Source: Acanthornis magna (lineage: Eukaryota > Chordata > Aves > Passeriformes > Acanthizidae). Taken from it: 64,000 bases of DNA. Positions 55,101 through 64,000 of this stretch are shown piece by piece. The notes under the pieces were generated by a model. It was not told the DNA's origin, made no database searches, and worked only from the letters and a program-made list of their open reading frames with translations. How positions within the stretch are numbered: the first letter of the stretch is position 1; every line of letters starts with the position of its first letter. Location of the stretch: positions 2,914,001 to 2,978,000 of the forward strand of contig JAWUZG010000016.1 of NCBI GenBank assembly GCA_036785705.1, in the 5' to 3' direction. Position numbers and translations under genes: made by a program.

Positions 55101-58100
55101 ATTGATTTGTCAGGAAGCTGTAAATTAAACATGTATCCTTTTATATGTTTATACTTAAAGTATCCCCAGAAGTTCACATACAACTTTTCTGTTTTTTCCA
55201 AGGAACATCTGCCCTCTTTACACTGGATTCTCTCAAAGCCTCAACCAAGGCAGTTCTACAGCCTTTCCATAAATTATCTGTGGGGGAGTGTTTCAGGTTA
55301 GTGCCTACTATTTAGGACATCAAGACCTCTAAAGAGCATCTCAGCAAGCTTCCCCTCACCAGTCAAACAGCTGGTTCCCCCCAGAACAGAGGAACACAGC
55401 AAGAGCAAATCTGAAATGAGGCCTTGAAACTGACATAATAGTTTTAAAGCCAACACAGACTTAAAAGCCAACACAGACACGTGTAAACAAATGCAGAAAC
55501 TGCTGAATTGCAGACAAGTCCCAAGCCTATCTTTGACGTTTGGTTAAATAGGTTTATTCACACCATTCACATGATGAAGTCTATTCAAAGGTCTCAACAA
55601 AGGATGTTTTCAAAAAGTGAAACGTTACTGTATGGTGAACTGAGGGGACAGAAAAACACAATTTTTTTTTTTTGTCCTCTTACACTAATGCCATTATCCT
55701 GTAGCTATGAATGAAAAGTCTGCCTCCAAAAAGCATAAAACTACACTAAGACTAATTCTCTGCTTTTGAGGTACTCTATATGGATGCTCTCACCCAGGAC
55801 TTTTAAAAGGTAAAAGTGACCAGCCTTTTCTGATGAATAAAACACATTTTAGTTAAGTGTCTCATTCAGCTTGGAGGGCAGAACAGGGGGGGAGGAAAAC
55901 AAAATTCTGAGCAAGAGCCAGATCTCTTTCACTCAGACACTGCAGTTCAAGTCTGGTTCTCAAACTGCAGACTGACTTTAGGTTCTAAAAACATATCACA
56001 CCAGAACTCCCACCCTGGCCCACAGCTGCACACAGGCAGAAATCCATCGGCGCTGGCAAAGCACAGGTGCTACGTCAATGTTGTGCTGTCAACAGCCATG
56101 CAACAGGCTGGTGTTCTGAAATTAAAAAGAGTTCCACAGAACAAACTCAGGGACAAGGCTGCTCATGACAAACGACTTGGCTACAAATCCATGTTAAGAG
56201 TGCCAAAGTATCAGAACCAGCTCCGGTAAATAATGTAACTCGCCTTTCATTCTCTGGCTTTGGAGATTTCTCCCCTCAGTTCCAATCTGCACGGGTGCTA
56301 ATGGGGCAGCATCTATAAACTAACAACTAACATGCTCCCGAGCCATTGATTCCTGTCCCCTGCTAAACACAAAGCTTCGTGCCATTTAATTCCTTTCATG
56401 TAGGATGGCTTTCCTGGGAGCAACAGTAAAAAAATATCATTACCTAGGGAACAGTGCATGAGCTTGGCATCTCTGTATTGGAATGCACTTCACTCAGGGA
56501 CAGAGCCGTGCTTCTGCACATAAACCAAACTGAGAATTTCTTGCTTTGGCATTTAAGCAACCAACAGGATGGGCTTTATGTTCTCTTTTTTCCCCAGGAC
56601 ATTTCATTGCCCTATTTTCCCCCCTATACAAGAACAGAGGAATAAAGAAGCTTCACCCTTCAAGAGTTCCATCACCTGACCCAAAGGAGGTGGAGACTCT
56701 AGGACTCCAAGAACATTTGGAAATGAACATCAATGAAGGGCAAGAAACATCAAAGAGGACAAGAGGAAAACAAGCCTTTCTGCCACCCTTTTGAAAAGGG
56801 ACCTTCATCCTTGGAAGGCAAGTCACCTATTGCTTTTCAGCAGGATCAGCAACACAGACCTGTGTCACATGTGCTTTAAAGAGGCTGAACAGACTGCAAC
56901 AGCTTAGGCTCACTTCAAAGGGTCACAGCCAGTGGAACTGGGTCCTGCTGGAACACTCAAGAGACTACTTCACTGAAGGAGAGCAGAGATAAAGTATAGA
57001 TCCCACTCAGGTGATGAACCACTTGAAGATACTCTCAAGATACAATTAATAAAAATTTTTTATATCCCATCCTCTCCCTCTTTTGAAAGAAAATTTCACA
57101 CTCGTTAGCACTTCTCTTTCAGGCAGAAACCCACCCTTGAAGTTTTCAATCATATGTTTAAAGCAGTATCATTACCAACCAAAAGCAAAGGACTAAATGG
57201 TTGCAATGATGTATAAACCTCCATAACAGCATCCACTGACAGTCCCAAATCACATTAAGCACAGACTTCATCGTTAAATAAAATCAATTTCTAAAAATCA
57301 GGCTGTAAGAAAGGAAATCAACTTTGCACAGAGATGATCTTTACCGCATATGTGTGGGCATGTGTGTACAGACCATGCCTCTACTCCAGCTGAGACAAAC
57401 ACTACCATAGCACACAGGGGACTGAAAACTGTAATTTCCAACCAAAAAAAAAAAAAAATTGCATAGTCAAAGTTTATCCTGAACCAGTAAAGCACTCCAG
57501 GAAAACACTTCTACAGTGACTCTGGGAATAATATTGTTTCTTTCTATTCACGGTAGCATTTTTCCTCTAACATCCTCTTTGGCCTGCTCTCTCCCAAGAG
57601 CATTAGACACACATTCAGCACAAACAGCACTGAAGATGACGGTCTGTTCTGCTTTTCCACTCCTGTGACACCACTTACCATCTGCTGGATCCTGTGAAAG
57701 GTTTTCCCATGAAAACTGAAGGCCTGTTCAAACAAGACCTTGTCTTCCACTGTCCACTCATCTGGGAATGGAGTAAAGTTTGGCAGATCTGCCAACGACT
57801 TCTCAATGTTGTGCTTGTGCCAAAACAGCATCCCAAGAGCCTAGAAATAAAACAGACACCAAGGGGACAATTGTAATCAAAAGAAACATTATTGGAAAAT
57901 GGAAAGGGAGAGCTACAACATTTTTCTCAGGCAACACATTAGATGTAATTTTAACTCTCAGCTATATCAGATGCTTTTCTGAGTGCAAGAAACCTGGAAT
58001 CTGACCCCCAGTTAGGCTGTGAAGACCAGCCTGAAGTTTATCAAAACCACACAGGTAGTCATGTAATAAAAGATTAGCAACAGAAAGGTGGGAGAAAAGA

Positions 58101-61100
58101 ATTAAGAAATTACTCCAGCTTTACTGATCATGGTATGAAGAGATAAGCTAAGCAAAGACTTGGGAAGTATACCTAAAAAAGACTGGACAAAAGGCAGCTT
58201 CTTTTCAATGCTGGACCCTATTTCCTGGCAATTAGAAGGATGGTTTAGTTGACTGGGAGTTTTCATAGTTATTTTGGGGGGTTCTTTCTGAGGGGGATGG
58301 GGAAAAGGGGAAGAGAATGAAAGAAGAACTGGAAGGAGCAAAGGCAGAGAACATACACAGCCTTGACTTGCTGCTAAAAAGTCCCTGGCCCAAAGGAGGA
58401 ATAAATCTCACTCATTCTGGGTGCTGCTTTTTTGTTCCCTTGAGAGAGGCCTAATTTTGCTGTTGTAGTCTACAGTTCTCAGTTCTAAAGACAAAGAGCA
58501 TGTGCTGCACTTCAGCACCTGCAAATTCTCCTCCTGCTGTCTCCGAAGACACTCGTGCGCAGCCCCCTCTCCGAGGGGTCCCCAGCCCCTGTGTGCTGTG
58601 ACACATCACCACCTCCGGCATGCCAGCAACCACTGCAAGTCATTTTGGGAAGGCCTGACTCTGCAGAGCTAAAAACCAGCCTTTCACAATTGCTGTGAAG
58701 CGAAAACAATCCCTAACATGCTGAGTAAAACGTAAGAGTAACCTGCTCATCATATGCAAACTCAGCTCAGGTTTCGCAGCCATAGTTACCCTCATTGAGC
58801 AGTTTCGCCCTGACTGCCCAGCGTTACAAAATCCCTTCAAAATCGGGGTTTCCCCATTATGCTTTGCTATGCAAAAAAAGCAGTTCCTTTATGGGATCTC
58901 ATGCCCCTGAGATTCTGCAGAGAGCATGCATCTAAATGTTAGTGTTTTCCAAGATCTTGCTCACAAATGACCCCTCAGTGCTGCCAGGACATCCTCTCCT
59001 CCCTTTTGCCCCCATGCAGAACAAGCAGCAGTCTTGGTTGCAGCACAGGTACTCGGGATGTCACAGGAGCCACACAGCTATTCTGGCAAGGATGGGGTCA
59101 AAGAAACTCTTTTGCAGTCATGAAGGACTGAGTTTTCCCTCCCCTGACATCTCCCTTCAGCTTCAGATATGAGCTCTACCTGATATCCCTGTGAGGAAGC
59201 AAGGGAAAACAAAGAACGAGACATTTTGGGAGAGCAGGGTATCATTAAATAGCACTGAGGTGCTAGTGAGGACTGAGGGGAGAGCAGCTCACATAAAGCA
59301 AGAGGTAAACAAAAAGGTTTTCCTTACAGGCTTGTTTAACAGGAGATCAGTATTCCTCTTCCACCCCGTGCTGCCCTGGAAGAACTCTGCACTCACTCAG
59401 AGGTGAGCACAGGGCTTTCCCAGACTCCTTTGTCCCAGGATGCCTGACCAAGGCTGGCAGGAAAGCCCAGCTCACAGCCAGACTAACTGTGGTGCTTCCA
59501 GAAGTCTGTGACTGCTACAGCTCAGCACAAGCACCCGTGGCTGTTTGCCCCACCAGCCGAAGCGCATGCCCTGCTGGAGCTCACTGACCTGCCCTTTGCC
59601 TGCCCTGGAGCTGGCCAGGCTGCAGGGACTCCCACCAGCACAGCCCCGAGCCTCCAGCCATCATCCTACAGCAGCAGAGCCAGCAGCAGGGCACTCAGCC
59701 ACGGGCAAGGGGAGCGAAAGGACAGGGACGGGAGCCGGGCTGGCATGGATCGGCCAGCTGGACAGGAACACCGCTGGGCAGAGGAGCAGCGGCCAGCACG
59801 TGCCCCAGCACTCTGCCAGCAGCTCCCGGTCCCTCCAGCAGACTGGCATGTCTCAGTCTGCAAAGGGAGCTTGTGGGCAGTGGGCACAGGCACAAAAATG
59901 GCGATCTCTGTATAATGATTGCTAGCCAAGCCACCTGAATAGAGGAGCAACATGACCGGCTGTCAGGGGAATGCACGCATGGCAAAGGGCTGCCTTGGCC
60001 AGCAAAGCCCAGAGACGGTGGCCAATTGCTAAAGTGAGCTTTTACAGGCTTCCAGGGAGCCTCTATCAGCTTGTCCAGTTACCCAGCCAACAGCAACTCA
60101 GATGATACCTGCGGAAGACAGAGCTTCCCTTGGTGACAAAACAAATCATCCTGATTTGAAAGCCTTGACACTTGTCCCTGTAATACAAAACGAATGTGTG
60201 CCTTCCAGAGCAATACAAGATAGATCCTCTCCAGTTATTTCCTGAAAATGCCTAGCGCAGCTCTCTAGGAAATCCCAAAGGACCTGGGAAACATGTTTAA
60301 CTCCAGAGTATTATGTGAGAGTGCTAGGAGCAATGAGAAAATTTTTAGGAATAGGGACACTTTTACAAGCTGCTCAGCCACTTTACACTCTGATGTGACA
60401 AGTCATGCACCTTCTGTACACAGAGGGGGAGAGAAAAATGGAGAAAAAGACTTCAAGGAATGAATAGGAGGTCTGTATTTTCAACATTAAAATGAATGCA
60501 AATCTCTGTTAGCTAAACTTAAGTTTTTCAAACCACAAGAATTCAGTGGGTTTTTCTAAAAATCACAAGCTTCATTTTGATCAGTCTTCTGTATCAGTCT
60601 ATACTTTCCAAACAACATTTCTCCACTGAAATAATGAAATCTATTTCTGCTATTCCAACACCATCTCTCTTGGCAAGCGTTACCCACAGTATCCAATACT
60701 AGGGTATACCAATATCAGCTGAAGAGTTATCATCTTTATTTTCATTTTAAGTTCACAGCCTTTTGATGCCTTCACATTCCTTTTATTGCTGTTTTCTGCT
60801 CTTAAAAACTACAATTATGGAGTCTGATCATTCCTGGTTTTGCTGGAAATTTTGCTGGTTATCTCAATTTCAGTGCTCTTGTTCAGCAAGAAGTCTTTTT
60901 GAGCATCAGTATCAACCATTAAAAGTCTGACTCAATGATGACAGCAGAATCATTTAAATAGAAGTCCTTGCCCATCCCAATCATTCATTTCTATGCTCAC
61001 AGCCTACGTCTGAACAATTTCATGAACTTTCAAGTTTTTGTAGAATCCCTTTGTAGAGGCAGTATGTGATTTGCCAATACAATTAGTCATGAGATCCCCT

Positions 61101-61931
61101 GCCTTCCCTTTCCAGGCAAGCATTAGCGCATGAGGAAACTCCACAAAATTCAGAAAAGTTTCCCAGGCACAGATCTAATCATCTTCCCAGCAAGTTTTGA
61201 AATCAACATCAGTTAACACAGGAAAGATTAGTACACAATCCTAGACCACAGGGAATAAAGGAGAGGTCTGTTCCTCAGACCAGGATTTCCATCCCAAGGT
61301 TACAGATACTGGTTAAGGTCAGTGGCCAGCTGGCAAAGTCATCCACTGTTACTGCACTGACAGCCATGCTGCTCATCTATGAAATGCAAAATGATTTGCA
61401 GCACAGTTTTAAGGTAAATAACTGTGGGTATCGGTTTGCCTCGGAAAAGCATATGATGGTTCAATAGCTCATTAATAACTGCCAAGACATCCATGAAGCA
61501 GAGATGAAGCAGTCAGCTGGAAACTGCAATGCAATCAGGCAGCTGTCCAAAGATAAGCCAATCTTTTTAACGTTGTTTAGGGGTTCTGAAAGTGCTCAAG
61601 AAGCAGTCACCAGAGGAAGCATAATACTCATGGCCAGACTCCATTACAAATTATAATGGTTTTGTTTTTCTTCTTTTGACTCTTGATGGAAAACTGGGGC
61701 TGAACACCATATCCACAGAGCACAAGCTACTATAGGAACAGTCAGTTTTGGGACAAGTAGTAGAGGAGAAAACACAGAAGGTACAGGAACAAAGAAGCAG
61801 TTCAAGGCAGTCACTTGAAGTCATGTTTGAATACATGTTGAAACATATTTTAAAATTAAGTATTCAAAGGGTTGTTACCTGCTCCATATTGTATCCATGC
61901 TTCTCTTTAGCAATGGCAATATATTCATCCA
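43086..61931 (-). CDS. RCOR1: RCOR1 (CoREST1), REST corepressor 1; 3' nine coding exons, 5' end outside window
   Basis: Nine minus-strand segments, each bounded by AG (acceptor) and GT (donor), join in one uninterrupted frame with matching phases: 61931-61879, 57840-57679, 55117-54999, 51569-51491, 46913-46719, 45727-45650, 45483-45426, 44876-44647 and 43127-43086 (stop TGA). They total 1,016 nt, giving 338 residues with the split first one. Domain order is ELM2 tail (about 1-47), SANT1 (about 47-97), basic then acidic linker (98-125), Lys/Arg-rich segment (148-170), coiled coil (about 185-222), SANT2 (about 236-287), and an acidic tail ending in VRYASAS. This is the CoREST architecture, and the wording matches RCOR1 better than RCOR2 or RCOR3 from memory. 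The family protein is about 485 residues, so roughly 145 N-terminal residues are missing because the window ends. Known role: nuclear scaffold joining HDAC1/2 and LSD1 for gene repression. No frameshift or premature stop is present. Confidence 0.96.
43128..44646 (-). other. RCOR1: Last RCOR1 intron
   Basis: 1,519 bp, GT-AG (GTAAAT...CCTCCAG). It contains a short TA/CA-rich tract at about 44558-44590 and no recognisable gene or repeat. Confidence 0.9.
44647..44876 (-). CDS. RCOR1: RCOR1 coding exon, rest of SANT2 and acidic tail
   Basis: 230 nt. It completes the split alanine codon and reads [20 protein letters not shown], then [15 protein letters not shown], which covers SANT2 helices 2 and 3. 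A polar, less conserved tail follows, with [19 protein letters not shown]. Acceptor is TTTTAG, donor GTAAAT. This is the longest coding exon in the window and the most diagnostic for the CoREST family. Confidence 0.98.
45426..45483 (-). CDS. RCOR1: RCOR1 coding exon, start of SANT2
   Basis: 58 nt. It reads [19 protein letters not shown] and ends with one base of an alanine codon before donor GTATGG; acceptor is ATCTAG. The RWTTDEQ motif is the first SANT2 helix with its conserved Trp. SANT2 of CoREST1 is known to bind nucleosomal DNA and so allows LSD1 to act on nucleosomes. Confidence 0.95.
45650..45727 (-). CDS. RCOR1: RCOR1 coding exon, coiled coil that binds the LSD1 tower
   Basis: 78 nt, 26 codons, phase 0 at both ends; acceptor CTTTTCAG, donor GTGAGA. 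It reads [20 protein letters not shown] and then QYRLPE. The residues I, I, N, L and L fall at heptad positions expected of a coiled coil. Only 166 bp separate it from the next exon. Confidence 0.96.
46719..46913 (-). CDS. RCOR1: RCOR1 coding exon, LSD1-binding linker and start of coiled coil
   Basis: 195 nt, 65 codons, phase 0 at both ends, acceptor TTTGCCAG and donor GTATGA. It opens [16 protein letters not shown], then the basic [13 protein letters not shown] segment, and then the heptad-like helix with [20 protein letters not shown]. In CoREST structures this region lines the LSD1 amine-oxidase domain and starts the antiparallel coiled coil on the LSD1 tower. A CR1 fragment begins only 27 bp upstream of the acceptor, at 46941. 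Confidence 0.97.
46941..46993 (+). mobile_element. CR1 LINE 3'-end fragment inside RCOR1 intron
   Basis: The sequence ctaggtatctttagggatcc, then CTTCCAGCTCAAACC and ATTCTGTGACTCTGTGAC matches the final 50 bp of CR1. It is antisense to RCOR1 and ends 27 bp from the acceptor of the LSD1-binding exon, so it lies in or next to the branch-point zone. Confidence 0.8.
49009..49026 (+). repeat. A-tract in RCOR1 intron
   Basis: A run of 16 or more A, preceded by AAAAAAG. It is not at the end of a recognisable retrocopy. Confidence 0.9.
49340..49712 (-). mobile_element. CR1 LINE, 5'-truncated, in RCOR1 intron
   Basis: About 370 bp in minus orientation, the same as RCOR1. The minus strand translates as [20 protein letters not shown] and later [17 protein letters not shown], the CR1 ORF2 tail. 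At the low-coordinate end the AGGTCTTTTCCATCC-type 3' UTR and a degenerate terminal repeat are seen (49350-49375). The 5' limit near 49712 is approximate. Confidence 0.92.
51491..51569 (-). CDS. RCOR1: RCOR1 coding exon, acidic linker
   Basis: 79 nt. It starts with the last base of a split serine codon and reads (S)[19 protein letters not shown] and then NKESKKE, ending before donor GTATAA. Acceptor is CTTCCAG. The S-E-D-E start fits a casein kinase 2 consensus; the matching serine of the human protein is a reported CK2 phosphosite (recalled, not checked). Compared with the mammalian protein as I recall it, only conservative changes are seen. Confidence 0.95.
51570..54998 (-). other. RCOR1: RCOR1 intron between SANT1/basic-linker and acidic-linker exons
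   Basis: 3,429 bp, GTAGGT...CTTCCAG. A T-rich tract lies at 52052-52083 (purine-rich on the coding strand). A moderately GC-rich block follows at about 52400-52640. Nothing else is recognisable. Confidence 0.9.
52052..52083 (+). repeat. T-rich pyrimidine tract in RCOR1 intron
   Basis: 32 nt of T broken by single C residues, ending in a run of about 14 T. Confidence 0.9.
54999..55117 (-). CDS. RCOR1: RCOR1 coding exon, second half of SANT1 and basic linker
   Basis: 119 nt. After acceptor TTACAG it reads [20 protein letters not shown], the third SANT1 helix, followed by the Arg/Lys-rich linker that includes RKQKREREE. It ends with the first two bases (AG) of a serine codon before donor GTAGGT. 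The basic stretch could act as nuclear localisation or DNA-contact sequence; that is inference. The split serine codon is completed by the next exon. Confidence 0.97.
55118..57678 (-). other. RCOR1: RCOR1 intron splitting the SANT1 domain
   Basis: 2,561 bp, GTAAGT...TTACAG. It contains short T and A runs near 55663 and 57445. No gene or interspersed repeat is recognised. Confidence 0.9.
57679..57840 (-). CDS. RCOR1: RCOR1 coding exon, ELM2 end and first half of SANT1
   Basis: 162 nt, exactly 54 codons, phase 0 at both ends, with acceptor TTTCTAG and consensus donor GTAAGT. It starts [16 protein letters not shown] (last ELM2 helix), passes through [12 protein letters not shown], where SANT1 opens with its conserved Trp, and ends [15 protein letters not shown]2-SANT1 is the known HDAC1/2-recruiting and activating module. 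Reading on past the donor gives VSGVTG, which departs from the family, so the splice site is well placed. Confidence 0.97.
57841..61878 (-). other. RCOR1: RCOR1 intron within the ELM2-coding region
   Basis: 4,038 bp, GTAACA...TTTCTAG. Most is AT-rich, but about 59500-59900 is clearly GC-rich and holds many CpG dinucleotides, unlike the flanking intron. No exon is seen there. Confidence 0.9.
61879..61931 (-). CDS. RCOR1: RCOR1 coding exon, end of ELM2 domain (probably exon 4)
   Basis: This 53-nt exon reads (L)[17 protein letters not shown] on the minus strand. It begins with two bases of a split codon after a TTTTTCAG acceptor and ends in a full codon before a GTAACA donor. It encodes the middle/end of ELM2, the region that with SANT1 contacts class I HDACs. 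It is the most 5' exon visible. Exon numbering assumes the 12-exon structure of the mammalian gene, which is inference. Confidence 0.95.
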
Positions 61932-64000
61932 CTGAAAAACAAATAGAAGATATAAGTGCATTTTATATAATGATCTAATCTCATCTTCCCCCTCCCAGTC
62001 TAAAACCCAGATCCGCAGCTCTGACTTCAGCCCTCCATAGAGAACTCTCATGAACAGCTGCTGTTTCCAATGATTCAGGAAAGGAAGGAAACAAAAGAAA
62101 AACAAGTCACCAGACAAAATACGTATTTTCCTTAACAAGCCTAAATGATGCATGATATTCCATCCAGTTCCAGTACTTCTGAAACACAGCCTACAGTATT
62201 TCAGAACTTGCTCATCAAAACTGTAGACATGACAGTGTCATGGGTTTTTATTGGTTGGTTGGTGGTGATTTTTTAATGCCCCAAAGTAGTTGTTTTCTCA
62301 AGGAAAAGCATCCCCAGACACAATCCATACCTTCCAATACTGCCAGAATCCTAGTGTTGCATGGCCATTGCACATACCTTGATAAATTTTTCTTAGGTCT
62401 CAGCAGTTTTTATCTTGGACCAAGCCCCACACTCTTGTATTATTATGCCCCATGAGCTTTTAACCTCTACAACAGAAACATGCCCTAAGCAGCTGTATTT
62501 TGTATATACAGGACTAATCCCAAATGTCTTTCACTCAGCATGACTGAGCTCACATTATGTCCATCAACACCCATTTGAGAGGAGTGGATCAAAGTCAGTA
62601 CCAGTGGTGGTGTTCTGAAGTCTGTGCCCTTGGGCCAGGTCATTATTAATCACACTGTAATGATAATAACACCTTGAAAACAAAAAAAATTAATCTAAAA
62701 GGTGAGACTCCTGCTTCACCTAGTGGAGTGGAAGATGCTAGAAGTGCTGGTTGTCTGTATGATCCCCAACAGCATGCTAGAACCCTGCCTGACCTAAAAC
62801 TGATACACACAGCCAAAGGTCCTATCCTTCTACAAAATTTGGACTTCACAATGAGTTACATAGCAATGAACTCAAAAATCATTCCCCCTTCTTTATCCAC
62901 AGATACCCAGGGAGGGATGAATGCAACTCCTATGCTGAGCACCAGACTCATGGAGAGCATGCGCAGCACCTCCGGAAGGAAATGGTTGTGTGCACTCTGC
63001 AGCTCAGGAAGCCACATTTCCCACAGTTTGGGCCTCACGATTAACTTCAGCTCTCAAATGTGCTTCTCCCTTATTTTCTGCCTTTATAAACACTCTTATG
63101 GTATTAGCATGGCATCCTTTAAAGCTTTTCCTTCAAGCTGGGACAGTCCTCAATTATTCCTTCAGCTTAGCAAACTAAGCTACAAACTCAAAAGGTACTG
63201 GGAAAACAGAAAGGATAAATCAGAAAACACACAGCAGGAGTGCAGCAGCCTCTTATTTTCAACTTGTCATTAATAATAAGAATTTAGATCGAGGTACTTA
63301 AAGCAGACATCCCATCTTTAGACTAGCCAATACAACCTGTGATAGCAATGGCAGACCTTCATTTGGAAAGGAAAAGCACAAAAGTTTTTTGTTAATTTTC
63401 ACAAAAAGGTGTTGGAAAAGAGGGCCTTGTAAAGTGCCATTCGAAAGTCTGTGAGAATATTAATACAGCCACACATTGTGGCAGGAGAAGAGCATGCTGT
63501 AAACACAGGCACAGTTCCACATTAGCAAAGACATTCCATGAGGTTCTTCTCCTTCCAAGCTCCCACCTGCACACAATGGCAACTCCCAACAGGCTGATAA
63601 ACCTGTTCATTGTTCCATGTTCTAGATCCATTCAGTAAAAGTTTTATTAGCCCATTGGAAAAAGGATTAGCCACAGCCATTCATCTGCACTGCTGCAGCA
63701 CAAACACGTGTCTCTCCAAGTCAACAAATTGTTTCTAAGAACCATGCTGAACTGGTATGAAAACCATCCCTTCTTGCAAGCAACCTTTCCTTGCACAAGA
63801 GAAACATAATAAAATAGTTGCAAAGGCAGTGGAGGTGCCTGGGACAATGACAAATTTCCTAGGCTGATTTTGCTGCATTGCCTAATAGAACATCCTGAGG
63901 GTTACCAATGCCTACTACGAACCTCAAAAATCAGCTTTGCCACAGGGAAAAAAAAAAACCCAACTTGCAAAACCACATCCCAAACAGAGAACATGATCCA
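61932..64000 (-). other. RCOR1: RCOR1 upstream intron sequence, no exon seen
   Basis: The sequence upstream of the first visible exon has no segment resembling the preceding ELM2 exon of CoREST1 on the minus strand. The intron therefore extends past the window end. A 199-codon plus-strand frame (62674-63273) has no recognisable features. Confidence 0.75.

Noticed and set aside
62674..63273. 199-codon plus-strand frame inside RCOR1 upstream intron
   Set aside because: No motif or family resemblance; antisense to an active gene; overlaps other random frames.
1..64000. CRISPR arrays, operons, bacterial or phage systems, tRNA and rRNA genes
   Set aside because: The sequence is vertebrate nuclear DNA; no spaced direct repeats, ribosomal sequence or convincing tRNA A/B boxes were seen.

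Overview
The window looks like ordinary nuclear DNA from a bird. Four fragments match the 3' end of CR1 LINEs, the dominant avian retrotransposon. Two of them translate into the recognisable C-terminal tail of the CR1 reverse-transcriptase ORF. The single protein-coding gene is split into short exons with GT-AG introns. The rest is non-coding, with microsatellites and homopolymer tracts. The species cannot be named from this window.

The only gene I can support is RCOR1 (CoREST1), on the minus strand. Nine coding exons can be joined in one open frame, running from about 61.93 kb down to a stop codon at 43,086. They encode the end of the ELM2 domain, SANT1, the basic/acidic linker, the LSD1-binding coiled coil, SANT2 and the conserved C-terminus (338 residues, counting the split first one). 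The N-terminal exons and the promoter lie beyond 64,000. Below the stop codon, about 4.3 kb of AT-rich sequence down to about 38.7 kb is the likely 3' UTR, ending at two close AATAAA signals on the minus strand.

From 1 to about 38.7 kb I find no gene. This is the intergenic space downstream of RCOR1. In other vertebrates TRAF3 is the next gene in that direction, but no TRAF3 coding exon is recognisable here. The stretch holds two CR1 3' ends (about 9.7 and 13.6-13.9 kb), a pyrimidine/poly-G tract (9.38-9.46 kb), a 300-bp GGAT/GGGA/TGCA tetranucleotide array (18.08-18.38 kb), a solo LTR-like element (34.34-34.97 kb), dinucleotide repeats, and a few CpG-retaining blocks that could be regulatory.

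CoREST1 is a scaffold. ELM2-SANT1 recruits HDAC1/2, the linker and coiled coil dock onto the LSD1 tower, and SANT2 contacts nucleosomal DNA, so deacetylation and H3K4 demethylation are coupled at REST and other target genes. I found no evidence of a novel multi-gene system. The most useful second-look items are the LTR, the CR1 fragment placed 27 bp from an RCOR1 splice acceptor, and the low-complexity tracts.
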